Assembly: GCF_019052365.1 (NCBI RefSeq)
Contig: NZ_JAHQUY010000050.1
Coordinates: 1-21,570, forward strand
DNA: 21,570 nucleotides
Source of the DNA: Leyella stercorea
GTDB lineage: Bacteria > Bacteroidota > Bacteroidia > Bacteroidales > Bacteroidaceae
Direction: 5' to 3'
Below, piece after piece: positions 13,985-21,570 of the stretch (positions are counted from its first letter, which is position 1; each line of letters starts with the position of its first letter). A program made the position numbers and the translations under genes. The notes beneath the pieces were generated by a model. The model saw only the letters and a list, made by a program, of their open reading frames with translations. It ran no database searches and had not been told where the DNA came from.

Positions 13985-15760
13985 ATGAAGAAAATCACTA
14001 CACTACTGCTCATGCTGTTGCTCATGGCGACGGCAGCAAACGCTAAGTTCGCCTACTGGGGCTATTGCGACAAGGACATCGTCGGCGCTTACGGCTCCTC
14101 AGCCTACGGCAAGGCAGCCATCTATATCCCTGCGGAGGTGGCGCAGCTGTACAAAGGCTGTCAGCTCACCGGCGTGCGTGTCGGCTTAGCTGCTCAGGCA
14201 AGCAAGCTGAGCGTGTTCGCCACAACCGACCTCAACGCCACGCCGTTCGCCACTAAGGTGAGCGACAAGGCAAACAAGGGCAACAACATCGTGAAGTTCG
14301 ACGCAGCATATACCATCACCGGCGAGGCGTTCTACATCGGCTACGAAGTGAGCGGACTGGACGCATGCATAGGCTATGTAGCCAACAAGACAGCCTACTC
14401 TAACTATACCGACTTCGGCAACGGATGGGTGGACAACGCAGCTAACGGAGCCAACGCTCTCTCGCTCACCGCACGCATCGAGGCAGACAACCTGCCCGTT
14501 GACCTCAGCGTGATGGGTCTGCGCGACATCGCTACAAAGGAGAACGAGCCGTTCAACGTCTCGGCTAAGGTGGTGAACCTCTCGGCTACGAAGCTCTACA
14601 GCTACCGCATCGCCTACAGCGTGGACGGCGGCGAGGAGCAGTTCGTCGACTTCGACGAGACACTCGGCGACCGCAGCGAGAACGTGTTCAGCTTCACTCA
14701 CCCCGGCATCAAGACCAAGGGCACACACAAGCTGAAGGTGCGCGTTGTGGCTGATGAAGACGTCAACCCAGCCAACGACGCTACAGAGTGCAACGTGATG
14801 ATGACATCTGTCGCCATCACAAAGCGCGTGCTCATGGAGGAGGCTACCGGCATCTATTGCGGCAACTGTCCGCGCGGCATCGTCTCTATCGAGAAGTGCA
14901 AGGAGAAGTATCCCGACAACTTCATCGCTATCGCAAAGCACGGCTTCGATGGCACACCGAAGGAACTGCTCTGCCCGTCGTACGAGTATGCTGACTGGGG
15001 CGTATATCCGCAGGCAGCAGTAGACCGCCGCGCTAAGTTCGACCCCGATGTCTCTACAACACTCATGTACGTTGAGGGTGTGCTCAATAACTTCCCCACA
15101 ATCGCAGGCATCGAGACCCAGGCTAACTACGTGGCAGGCGACTATACACACATCAATGTGAACACCAATGTGCAGTTCGTAAAGGATATGACCAACTGCA
15201 GCTTCGGCATAGCATACGCCATCATCGAGGACGGCGTGACAGGCTATCAGCAGAACAACGGTTACGCAGGTGGCAGATACGGCGAGCTCGACGGATGGGA
15301 GAACAAGCCTTCGATGGCTACCGTAACGCTCAACCACGTGGCTCGTGCAGGCTTCGGCATCAGCGGCGGCATCGAGAACAGCATCCCCGTGAACGACGTG
15401 TACAGCACTACTATCTACAATCACAACACCGTGCTCAACGTTCCGTCGAACGTGAAGAACCGCGACAACATCAAGGTTGTAGCTTTCCTCATCAACCGTG
15501 GCGACCACGGCTACGTGGAGAATGCCGTTGAGGTGCCCGTGCTTGAGGCTGGCGAGACATCTATCGCCGACATTACCTCTACACCGGCGCCCGACCTCAG
15601 CCTGCGCAACGGCAGCATCGTTGCCGACGGCTTCAACGGCAAGCTGCAGGTGTACACCGTAGGCGGACTGCTCGTGAAGAACGCTTCGCTCGCTCGTGGC
15701 ATGTACATCGTGCGTGGCACCGACGGCAAGCAGAACTTCGTGAAGAAGATTACATTCTAA
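13985..15760 (+). CDS. Secreted Omp28-like protein with CGNC motif (paralog 1)
   Basis: A 591-residue exported protein. The signal peptide is about 1-20 (ending TAANA). A beta-rich N-terminal half (about 22-275) begins KFAYWGYCDKD. A thioredoxin-like/Omp28-related region carries C292-G-N-C295 (EEATGIYCGNCPRG), followed by FIAIAKHGFDGTP and a cysteine in LLCPSYEY. The last ~45 residues (LQVYTVGGLLVKNASLARG to FVKKITF) look like a short type IX-like sorting domain of Bacteroidales. A paralog of the same layout starts 35 bases downstream. The CxxC suggests thiol redox or disulfide chemistry outside the inner membrane, but a role is not established. Probably transcribed from the 13898 box. Confidence 0.85.
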   Translation: MKKITTLLLMLLLMATAANAKFAYWGYCDKDIVGAYGSSAYGKAAIYIPAEVAQLYKGCQLTGVRVGLAAQASKLSVFATTDLNATPFATKVSDKANKGNNIVKFDAAYTITGEAFYIGYEVSGLDACIGYVANKTAYSNYTDFGNGWVDNAANGANALSLTARIEADNLPVDLSVMGLRDIATKENEPFNVSAKVVNLSATKLYSYRIAYSVDGGEEQFVDFDETLGDRSENVFSFTHPGIKTKGTHKLKVRVVADEDVNPANDATECNVMMTSVAITKRVLMEEATGIYCGNCPRGIVSIEKCKEKYPDNFIAIAKHGFDGTPKELLCPSYEYADWGVYPQAAVDRRAKFDPDVSTTLMYVEGVLNNFPTIAGIETQANYVAGDYTHINVNTNVQFVKDMTNCSFGIAYAIIEDGVTGYQQNNGYAGGRYGELDGWENKPSMATVTLNHVARAGFGISGGIENSIPVNDVYSTTIYNHNTVLNVPSNVKNRDNIKVVAFLINRGDHGYVENAVEVPVLEAGETSIADITSTPAPDLSLRNGSIVADGFNGKLQVYTVGGLLVKNASLARGMYIVRGTDGKQNFVKKITF

Positions 15761-15795
15761 AGAGAATACAATCAATTTAAAACAATACAGAACCA

Positions 15796-17595
15796 ATGAA
15801 GAAGATAACTTCACTCCTGCTTATGCTGCTGCTCGTTGTGACGGCGGCTAACGCAAAATATACCTACTGGGGTTACGCCGGAAAGGCGGCAACCGACCTT
15901 CCGTACGGCAGCATCGGCACTCGTCAGGGCAAGGCTGCCATATACATACCTGCTGAGGTGGCACAGATGTACAAGGGTCTGAAGGTGACCGGCATGCGCT
16001 TCTCGCTCACCGACAAGGCTGAGACCGTGAAGGCGTTCGTGGCTGAAGACCTCAACGGTGCGTACGCTACAGAGAAGATGGCGGATATGGGCAACAAGGG
16101 CCTTAACTCGGTGCTCTTCGACGACGCCTATACTATAACCGGCGATCCGTTCTACATCGGCTACGAGTTTACGAGCGACATCAACGTCGTAGGTGTGACC
16201 GACGAATACTGCGAAGGCGGCAACCTCACCGACTTCGGTAGCGGATGGACAGACAACACCAAGCAGACTCCAGACAATGCGCCTGCTCTCGCTCTGCAGA
16301 TGCGCGTTGAAGGCACGGAGATACCGGTAGACGTGGCTATCTGCGGCGTGAAGAAGGTGATAACAGCCGTGGGCGATACCTATCAGATTAAGGGCAAGCT
16401 GCTCAACTTCGCCGCTGCAAAGATAACATCGCTCCGCTTCGGCTACACCATCGGCAACTCAGAAGAGCAGTTCGCCGACGTAGAGCAGACCGTAACGGCA
16501 CGCGCCGAAGACGAGTTCGCCTTCACTTGCAACGCTCCCGACGCGAAGGGCTGCGAGAATCTGAAGGTGCGCCTCGTGAAGGTGAACGGCGAGGAGGACG
16601 CTTATGACGGCAACAACACATACACATCTACAATCGTCACAGCCAACGTGCAGGACGTAAAGCGTGTGTATATGGAGGAGTACACAGGCGTCAAGTGCCC
16701 GTGGTGTGTGCGCGGCATCGAGGAGATATCGCAGAACCACACAAAGTTCCCAGGACAGTTTGTGGCTATTGCAAAGCATTGCTACAGCGGCACACCTACA
16801 GAGTTGGAGTGTCCGTCATACACATACGGTATAACTGGAGGCTTCCCCAAAGGCACTTACGACCGTCGCCGTACAAACAGTCTTGACATTACCGATAAAA
16901 ATGAACTCTACGTGAAGGCGTTCATCAACAGCGGCTCGGTGCTCGGCATCGACGCTATCGCCAACTTCACCGACGACAACCACTCGAAGGTGAGTGCAAC
17001 GGCAGTCATGAAGTTCAACCGCGAACAGACCAACGCCAACTACGGCTTGGCTTTCGCCGTGATAGAGAACGACGTGACGGGCTACAAGCAGAGAAACGCC
17101 TATGCCGGTTCGGTGAAGTCGTACTATGGTTGGGAGAAAAAGGGGAAAGAGGTAGAACTTGACCTTCAGCACGTGGCTCGCTTGGGCTACGAGGTGAACG
17201 AGGGCATCAGCGACGTATTCCCGAAGCAGATAAACAGCGGCGACGCATTCAGCCACACTGTTGAGCTTGACCTGCCTAAAAACATTAAGAACTACAAGAA
17301 CCTGAAGCTCATCGCCTTCGTCATCGACCGCAACTCGAAGTACGTTGAGAACGTGGTTGAGGTGCCTATCAAGGAGATGCAGCCCACAGAGACCGCCATC
17401 CGCGACATCAACAACGTGGAGATGCCTGCCATCACCTTCCTCAACGGCTACATCGACGCGCCGAACTTCGACGGCAAGATCAGTGTCTACACCGTCGACG
17501 GCAAGGCTGTAGCCAACACCAACCTCAAGTCGGGCATGTACATCGTGCGCCTGACAAAGGGCAAGCAGACATTCGTGAAGAAGATTGTGCTTTAA
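15796..17595 (+). CDS. Secreted Omp28-like protein with CPWC motif (paralog 2)
   Basis: A 599-residue exported protein, the tandem paralog of the preceding gene. It shares the signal peptide (MKKITSLLLMLLL...NAK), the start (KYTYWGYAGK), the KAAIYIPAEVAQMYKG segment and the C-terminal tail (GMYIVRLTKGKQTFVKKIVL). The thioredoxin-like site is C301-P-W-C304 (EEYTGVKCPWCVRG), followed by FVAIAKHCYSGTP and ELECPSYTYG. The different dipeptide in the CxxC, compared with CGNC in paralog 1, would be expected to change the redox potential in thioredoxin-fold proteins. The 35-base gap has no promoter or terminator, so co-transcription is likely. A hairpin follows the stop. Location at the outer membrane or cell surface is inferred from the tail. 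Confidence 0.85.
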   Translation: MKKITSLLLMLLLVVTAANAKYTYWGYAGKAATDLPYGSIGTRQGKAAIYIPAEVAQMYKGLKVTGMRFSLTDKAETVKAFVAEDLNGAYATEKMADMGNKGLNSVLFDDAYTITGDPFYIGYEFTSDINVVGVTDEYCEGGNLTDFGSGWTDNTKQTPDNAPALALQMRVEGTEIPVDVAICGVKKVITAVGDTYQIKGKLLNFAAAKITSLRFGYTIGNSEEQFADVEQTVTARAEDEFAFTCNAPDAKGCENLKVRLVKVNGEEDAYDGNNTYTSTIVTANVQDVKRVYMEEYTGVKCPWCVRGIEEISQNHTKFPGQFVAIAKHCYSGTPTELECPSYTYGITGGFPKGTYDRRRTNSLDITDKNELYVKAFINSGSVLGIDAIANFTDDNHSKVSATAVMKFNREQTNANYGLAFAVIENDVTGYKQRNAYAGSVKSYYGWEKKGKEVELDLQHVARLGYEVNEGISDVFPKQINSGDAFSHTVELDLPKNIKNYKNLKLIAFVIDRNSKYVENVVEVPIKEMQPTETAIRDINNVEMPAITFLNGYIDAPNFDGKISVYTVDGKAVANTNLKSGMYIVRLTKGKQTFVKKIVL

Positions 17596-17615
17596 GCACG
17601 CTTCATACATATATC

Positions 17616-17647
17616 AAGAGCCAGGACTCGTTCGAGTTCTGGCTCTT
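17616..17647 (+). terminator. Hairpin terminator after Omp28-like pair
   Basis: AAGAGCCAGGACTCG (17616-17630) pairs with CGAGTTCTGGCTCTT (17633-17647) over 15 positions with one G-T, leaving a two-base gap, so in practice a small loop forms. It is followed by CTCG rather than a T-run. The position 21 bases past the stop and the strong stem support termination. Confidence 0.7.
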
Positions 17648-17678
17648 CTCGTATATATCCACAAAAAAACTAAAAAAC

Positions 17679-17710
17679 TTTTGTACATTATTATATTTAC
17701 CGTAACTTTG
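17679..17710 (+). promoter_or_regulatory. Canonical Bacteroidales promoter for rbfA operon
   Basis: TTTTG at 17679-17683, a 19-base spacer, then TAACTTTG at 17703-17710, a complete match to the -33 TTTG / -7 TAnnTTTG pattern. Transcription should begin near 17717, about 80 bases before the rbfA ATG. Confidence 0.85.
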
Positions 17711-17795
17711 CATAAATTGGATAAATAACGGAAAACAAGTAGGATAATTAACGTAATACATATAAAAACAACGTAATACATACAAAAAAAGAACT

Positions 17796-18131
17796 ATGCA
17801 AGAAACAAGACAAAACCGTATAGCACGCCTCCTGCAGAAGGAGCTTAGCCTTATTTTCCAGAGTCAGACACGTGCCATGCACGGCGTAATGGTGAGCGTT
17901 ACACGCTGCCGTGTGTCGCCCGACCTCAGCATCTGCACCGCCTATCTCAGCATCTTCCCCTCAGAGAAGTCGGACGAACTGCTGAAGAACGTGGCTGCCA
18001 ACGAGAAGTCTATCCGCTACGAGCTTAGCACACGCGTGCGCAACCAGTTGCGCATCATCCCCGAGCTGCGTTTCTTCGTTGACGATTCGCTCGACTACAT
18101 CGAACGTATTGATGAACTGTTGAAGAAGTAA
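17796..18131 (+). CDS. rbfA: Ribosome-binding factor A
   Basis: A small-subunit assembly factor that binds the immature 30S ribosome and helps 16S rRNA 5'-end maturation; 111 residues, the normal size. The N-terminal helix QETRQNRIARLLQKELSLIF and the KH-like segment VMVSVTRCRVSPDLSICTAYLSIF are characteristic. The C-terminal RIIPELRFFVDDSLDYIERIDELL matches the conserved 'P.L.F..D.S' ending. The ATG follows an A-rich leader, and a strong TTTTG/TAACTTTG promoter lies upstream. Its TAA stop overlaps the next gene's ATG by one base, implying translational coupling to the permease gene, an arrangement I recall as common in Bacteroidetes. Confidence 0.95.
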   Translation: MQETRQNRIARLLQKELSLIFQSQTRAMHGVMVSVTRCRVSPDLSICTAYLSIFPSEKSDELLKNVAANEKSIRYELSTRVRNQLRIIPELRFFVDDSLDYIERIDELLKK

Positions 18132-19390
18132 TGTTGAAGAGAAACTTTTCATTCTACGTAGCGCGTCGCTACATGTTCTCGAAGAAGAGCGTGGGCGCCA
18201 TCAACGTCATCAGTTTCATATCCGTTACGGGCGTGGCGGTGGCTACGATGGCGCTGGTGATAGTGCTGAGCGTGTTCAACGGCTTCCACGACCTCGTGGC
18301 GTCGCTCTTCACCAACTTCGACCCACAGATAGAAGTGGTGCCGGCGAAGGGAAAGACCGTCAACGCCGACGCGCCGGAGCTCGACAAGATACGCCATCTC
18401 AACTTCGTAGACGTGGCTACCGACGTGGTGGAGGACCAGGCGATTGCCGTCTACGGCGACCGCCAGCGCATGGTGACGGTGATGGGCGTCGACGAGAACT
18501 TCGACCAGCTCACGCGCATCGGCGACATACTCTACGGCGACGGCGAGTTCACGCTGCGCGTTGCCAACCTCTACTTCGGCGTGCCGGGCATACGTCTGGC
18601 GCAGGACATGGGGCTCGGCGCTCGCTGGGCAGACTATCTTAAGATTTACGCACCCGTGCGTCAGGGACAGCTCACCGACCTCGACACGCCGACAGACGGC
18701 TTCGTGGTCGACTCGCTGCTTTCGCCGGGCGTTGTGTTCGCGGTGAACCAGAACAAGTACGACCGCGACCGCATCATCACGTCCATCTACTTCGCCCGAC
18801 AGCTCTTCGACCAGGACGGAATGCTCTCCTCGCTGCAGCTGCGCCTGAAGCCGGGCACCGACCTCGCTGAGGCGAAGCAGGAGATAAAGGCAGCGGCAGG
18901 CGAGAACTTCCGCGTGCTCGACCGCTTCGAGCAGCAGGAAGACACGTTCCGCATCATGCAGATAGAGAAGGTGCTGGCGTACGTGTTCCTCACGTTCATA
19001 CTCATCGTGGCGTGCTTCAACATCATCTCCTCGCTCTCGATGCTCATCATCGACAAGAAGGACGACATCAACACGCTGCACAACCTCGGAGCCAGCGACC
19101 GCCAGATAGTGAGCATCTTCCTCTACGAGGGTCGCATCATATCGGCTGTGGGCGCGCTGATAGGCATCGGTCTCGGACTGGCGCTCTGCGGACTGCAGCA
19201 GGCGTTCGGCTTCGTGAAGATGGGCGACAGCTCGGGCACGTTTATCGTCAACGCCTACCCCGTGAGCGTTCACTACGTGGATGTGCTCGTAGTGTTCATC
19301 ACCGTGATACTGATAGGATGGGCGGCATCGTGGATTCCGGCGCGCCGCCTGCGCCGTCAGATAATGGGCAGAAAAGCAACAACAATATAA
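18131..19390 (+). CDS. LolC/LolE-type FtsX-family ABC permease
   Basis: A 419-residue inner-membrane permease of the MacB/FtsX-like family. Transmembrane segments lie near residues 22-47, 275-300, 325-350 and 380-405. A large periplasmic domain at about 48-270 separates the first from the rest, as in LolC/LolE, which release lipoproteins from the inner membrane. The start LKRNFSFYVARRYMFSKKS and the segment ISSLSMLIIDKKDDINTLHNLGAS are family hallmarks. It overlaps the rbfA stop by one base and is followed after 18 bases by a secreted protein gene. The partner ATPase (LolD) is not in the window; the ABC ATPase at 11106-12155 is of a different type. Assignment to lipoprotein release rather than other FtsX-like functions is by similarity only. 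Confidence 0.88.
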   Translation: MLKRNFSFYVARRYMFSKKSVGAINVISFISVTGVAVATMALVIVLSVFNGFHDLVASLFTNFDPQIEVVPAKGKTVNADAPELDKIRHLNFVDVATDVVEDQAIAVYGDRQRMVTVMGVDENFDQLTRIGDILYGDGEFTLRVANLYFGVPGIRLAQDMGLGARWADYLKIYAPVRQGQLTDLDTPTDGFVVDSLLSPGVVFAVNQNKYDRDRIITSIYFARQLFDQDGMLSSLQLRLKPGTDLAEAKQEIKAAAGENFRVLDRFEQQEDTFRIMQIEKVLAYVFLTFILIVACFNIISSLSMLIIDKKDDINTLHNLGASDRQIVSIFLYEGRIISAVGALIGIGLGLALCGLQQAFGFVKMGDSSGTFIVNAYPVSVHYVDVLVVFITVILIGWAASWIPARRLRRQIMGRKATTI

Positions 19391-19408
19391 ACAAATCTAA
19401 AGAAAACA

Positions 19409-21421
19409 ATGAACAAGAAACATTGCTTGACAGCAGCTCTTGCTGTCCTGCTCGCCGCTCCGACGGCAGTAGCAACGCAAACCGCTAATGCACAGACTGT
19501 GCAGCCTGCGGCAAAGGCGAACGCCGAACAGGCAATCATCCTCAACGAGGACTTCTCGAAGATGACTTCGGGTTCGGAGAACAACCCCGACCTCTCTTTC
19601 AACATCAACACATGCACTGGTATGCCGTCTAACGACATCTTCTACTCGTGCGTGAATCCCGATTATACGCAGACACCGGGATGGGGATCGTATCAGGTAT
19701 ACCCAGCCGGTGGCATGATCTTCTTCAACAACACACGCGCTGACGACTACATCGCTGCGCACTTCAACACTCCCGTTTTCGACGCATCTGCCGACAACGG
19801 CATCTACTTCGTGTCGTTCCGCGCGCGTCTCGCCAACAACACGCCGGGTTATGTAGGCTTGGGCTACACCGCACAGGACGTTACCGACCCGAAGAACCCT
19901 GTCTATGCGGAGTTCGGCAACGTGGAGGGCATGACTAACGAGTGGAAGGAGTTCACGCTGCGCTTTGAGCAGGGCAAGAAAGCCACACGTGTCATCTTCC
20001 GCGAGGAGAACGGCGTGAAGGTGCTCATGGACGACTTCAAGGTCTACTACGAGAAGACAGCCGTTGGCTCGCCTAACGTGCTGCGCCACATCTTCTACAC
20101 AGGTACAAGTTTCCGCCCACGCTGGAACAAGGTTGAAGGCGCAACAAAGTATTATGTCAATGTGTATAAATCGGACGAAGAGGGTAATATTGGTGAGCAG
20201 GTTGTTACCGACCTCGAGACCACCGACACCATCTGCACCGTGCGCGGCATCGTGCCGGGCGTTATCTACCGCTACAACGTGACGGCTTCTGACGGCGAGA
20301 ACAAGTCGCAGCCCTCGCGCTACGTGGTGCTCAACGAGCTGCAGTCGCCCACGCCGAACGACGTGGAGATTGACGCCAACGGCAACTACACCGCTACATG
20401 GGAAGAGATTCCAAACGCACTCTTCTATAATTATTATGTGTACGAGGACCGCATCGCTGAGAACGACGGCGAGTTCACACTCCTCGACGAGGACTTCAAC
20501 AGCGTAACCGACGCCAACGGCTCTAAGATGGACTGGACTCCGGGCAACGAACCTAAGGATCTTCTGTCTCAAGCTAAGGGCTATCCTAAGGGCACAAACA
20601 TGAATGGCTGCTTTGCTACCTATTGGGCACCGCTCACAGGAGGATATGTAATGGTCGACGGATGGAACTACTTCTATGACGTTGTAAAAAATGTTCAGGA
20701 TGCTGAGACTGGTGAGGACCTGAAACGCTACGCAAAGTTTGAGACTCCCGTACTCAACATCTCTGCCGACAGCAGCGTGAAGCTGAATGTCTCGCTCTGG
20801 GGCGACTACGCATCTGACGACCTCGACAAGGAGCACAACTATCCGGAGTATCAGGTAAACGCCATCGCTGCCATCGTTGCGTTCAACCCCGAAACGGGTC
20901 TGTACGAGGAGGTGGAGCGTAAGCACTTCGACCTCGACAAGAAGACTTGGAAGAACGTAGAGTGCGAGTTCAGCAAGGGTTACGAGGATGCGAAGATTGT
21001 TATCTACGCTACCGACGGACCGAGCGTGCTTTACATCGACAACCTCAAGGTGACACAGCAGCTGAAGAAGGGTGATGCCTTCGCTACTTGCATCGAGTGT
21101 CAGCCTGGTTTGGTGGATGCTAAGGCAAGTGTCACATTGCCAGCCGACTATGCTAAGAAGAACATCTATCAGCGTGTAGTGGCAGTGAACAACCACAAGT
21201 CGCTCTTCCTCAACCTCGAGTACAACTGGTACAGCGGTCCGTCTGAGTTGCAGCTCATCCACGAGGCTACATCCACAGCCATCAACGACGCCACAGCCGA
21301 CGCTGCTGCCGTAGAGGTGGCTCGCTACGCAGTGGACGGCACTCAGCTCGCTGCTCCGCAGAAGGGTGTGAACATCGTTCGCATGTCTGACGGCACAACA
21401 CGCAAGGTTGTCGTGAAGTAA
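19409..21421 (+). CDS. Secreted beta-rich surface protein with jelly-roll and FN3-like domains
   Basis: A 670-residue exported protein. The signal peptide is about 1-29 (ending TANAQ). A first jelly-roll, adhesin-like domain (about 44-215) runs from ILNEDFSKMTSG to LMDDFKVYYEK. An FN3-like domain (about 222-310) includes FRPRWNKVEGATKYYVNVYK and GVIYRYNVTASD. A second FN3-like piece and a second jelly-roll (about 350-555) run from LLDEDFNSVTDANG to LYIDNLKVTQQL. The tail (about 630-670: VARYAVDGTQL, GVNIVRMSDGTTRKVVVK) resembles Prevotella-type C-terminal sorting segments. The layout fits choice-of-anchor-J/cleaved-adhesin proteins. No catalytic motif is visible, so binding or structural roles at the cell surface are likelier. 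It is only 18 bases after the permease gene, so probably in its operon. No clear terminator follows. Confidence 0.82.
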   Translation: MNKKHCLTAALAVLLAAPTAVATQTANAQTVQPAAKANAEQAIILNEDFSKMTSGSENNPDLSFNINTCTGMPSNDIFYSCVNPDYTQTPGWGSYQVYPAGGMIFFNNTRADDYIAAHFNTPVFDASADNGIYFVSFRARLANNTPGYVGLGYTAQDVTDPKNPVYAEFGNVEGMTNEWKEFTLRFEQGKKATRVIFREENGVKVLMDDFKVYYEKTAVGSPNVLRHIFYTGTSFRPRWNKVEGATKYYVNVYKSDEEGNIGEQVVTDLETTDTICTVRGIVPGVIYRYNVTASDGENKSQPSRYVVLNELQSPTPNDVEIDANGNYTATWEEIPNALFYNYYVYEDRIAENDGEFTLLDEDFNSVTDANGSKMDWTPGNEPKDLLSQAKGYPKGTNMNGCFATYWAPLTGGYVMVDGWNYFYDVVKNVQDAETGEDLKRYAKFETPVLNISADSSVKLNVSLWGDYASDDLDKEHNYPEYQVNAIAAIVAFNPETGLYEEVERKHFDLDKKTWKNVECEFSKGYEDAKIVIYATDGPSVLYIDNLKVTQQLKKGDAFATCIECQPGLVDAKASVTLPADYAKKNIYQRVVAVNNHKSLFLNLEYNWYSGPSELQLIHEATSTAINDATADAAAVEVARYAVDGTQLAAPQKGVNIVRMSDGTTRKVVVK

Positions 21422-21466
21422 TATGTAGCGGCTATCCGCTTTACGATAGCTTTCGTATCAAGCTGA

Positions 21467-21570
21467 AATTCGTTTAATCCGATTTTACGATAATACAGAA
21501 ATCCGTTTAATCCGTTTAATCCGTTGTAATTCTACACACTTGTCTGTGTTTTATTTTTACAACGGATTGA
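21467..21570. repeat. AATCCG-family repeat patch at window end
   Basis: TTCGTTTAATCCG and AATCCGTTTAATCCG nonamers read on the plus strand, ending in a variant TTGTAA near 21520. An inverted piece ACAACGGATTGA occupies the last bases. The two form an outward pair around about 30 AT-rich bases, and the patch is cut by the window edge. The 45 bases between the preceding gene and this patch hold only short, weak inverted repeats. Confidence 0.8.

Noticed and set aside
14186..15814. 542-residue minus-strand frame opposite the first Omp28-like gene
   Set aside because: Shadow of the plus-strand gene, with Val/His-rich sequence typical of antisense translation.
19397..21262. 621-residue minus-strand reading frame opposite the surface protein
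   Set aside because: Another codon mirror; the plus strand has a signal peptide, recognisable domains and a sorting-type tail.

Overview
The window looks like a chromosomal segment of a Bacteroidales bacterium, most likely in or near Prevotellaceae. The grounds are the TAnnTTTG promoter -7 boxes, the lack of clear Shine-Dalgarno sites, PafA-type phosphatase, Bacteroidetes-style DsbD and TGS-domain nucleoside kinase, and exported proteins with short sorting-type C-termini (type IX-like). The genus is inference, not proof. Most genes are GC-rich housekeeping or envelope genes. The gaps between them are AT-rich and full of repeats.

Layout: (1) 1-2025, a repeat-bearing leader and an SF1 DNA2/Upf1-like helicase. 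(2) 2041-4309, a probable promoter, tRNA-Arg(CCT), a DsbD-type thiol:disulfide interchange protein and a strong terminator. (3) 4339-5626, a dense field of AATCCG-based repeats surrounding one small AT-rich gene for a GxxExxY / PD-(D/E)XK protein. (4) 5632-10933, a PafA-like alkaline phosphatase and a uridine-kinase-like nucleoside kinase on the minus strand, then a divergent Na/Pi cotransporter. (5) 10954-13857, a minus-strand operon (WG-repeat-like protein, ribD, ABC ATPase); the ABC gene is invaded in frame by a tandem 48-bp palindromic repeat that also fills the gap beyond its stop codon. (6) 13898-17647, two tandem paralogous secreted Omp28-like proteins with CxxC motifs. (7) 17679-21421, rbfA, a LolC/E-type permease and a large secreted beta-rich protein, probably co-transcribed. 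(8) 21467-21570, another AATCCG repeat patch running off the window.

Two repeat systems stand out. The first is a family of AATCCG-nnn nonamer strings ending in TTGTTAA. It forms tandem arrays of 53-bp and 59-bp units that face inward on the GxxExxY nuclease-like gene, which suggests (unproven) a repeat/nuclease pair comparable in logic to REP sequences and their RAYT proteins. The second is a GGTGCACTT-n5-AAGTGCACC palindrome with a strict 48-bp period. It occurs as an intergenic array and as about 91 extra residues inside an otherwise intact ABC ATPase, and the same stem forms the dsbD terminator. This resembles protein-invading palindromic elements such as those of Rickettsia.

Functional themes: phosphate scavenging (PafA-like phosphatase and Na/Pi transporter, separated by a nucleoside kinase), envelope redox chemistry (DsbD; CxxC proteins), and envelope biogenesis (Lol-type permease, secreted proteins).
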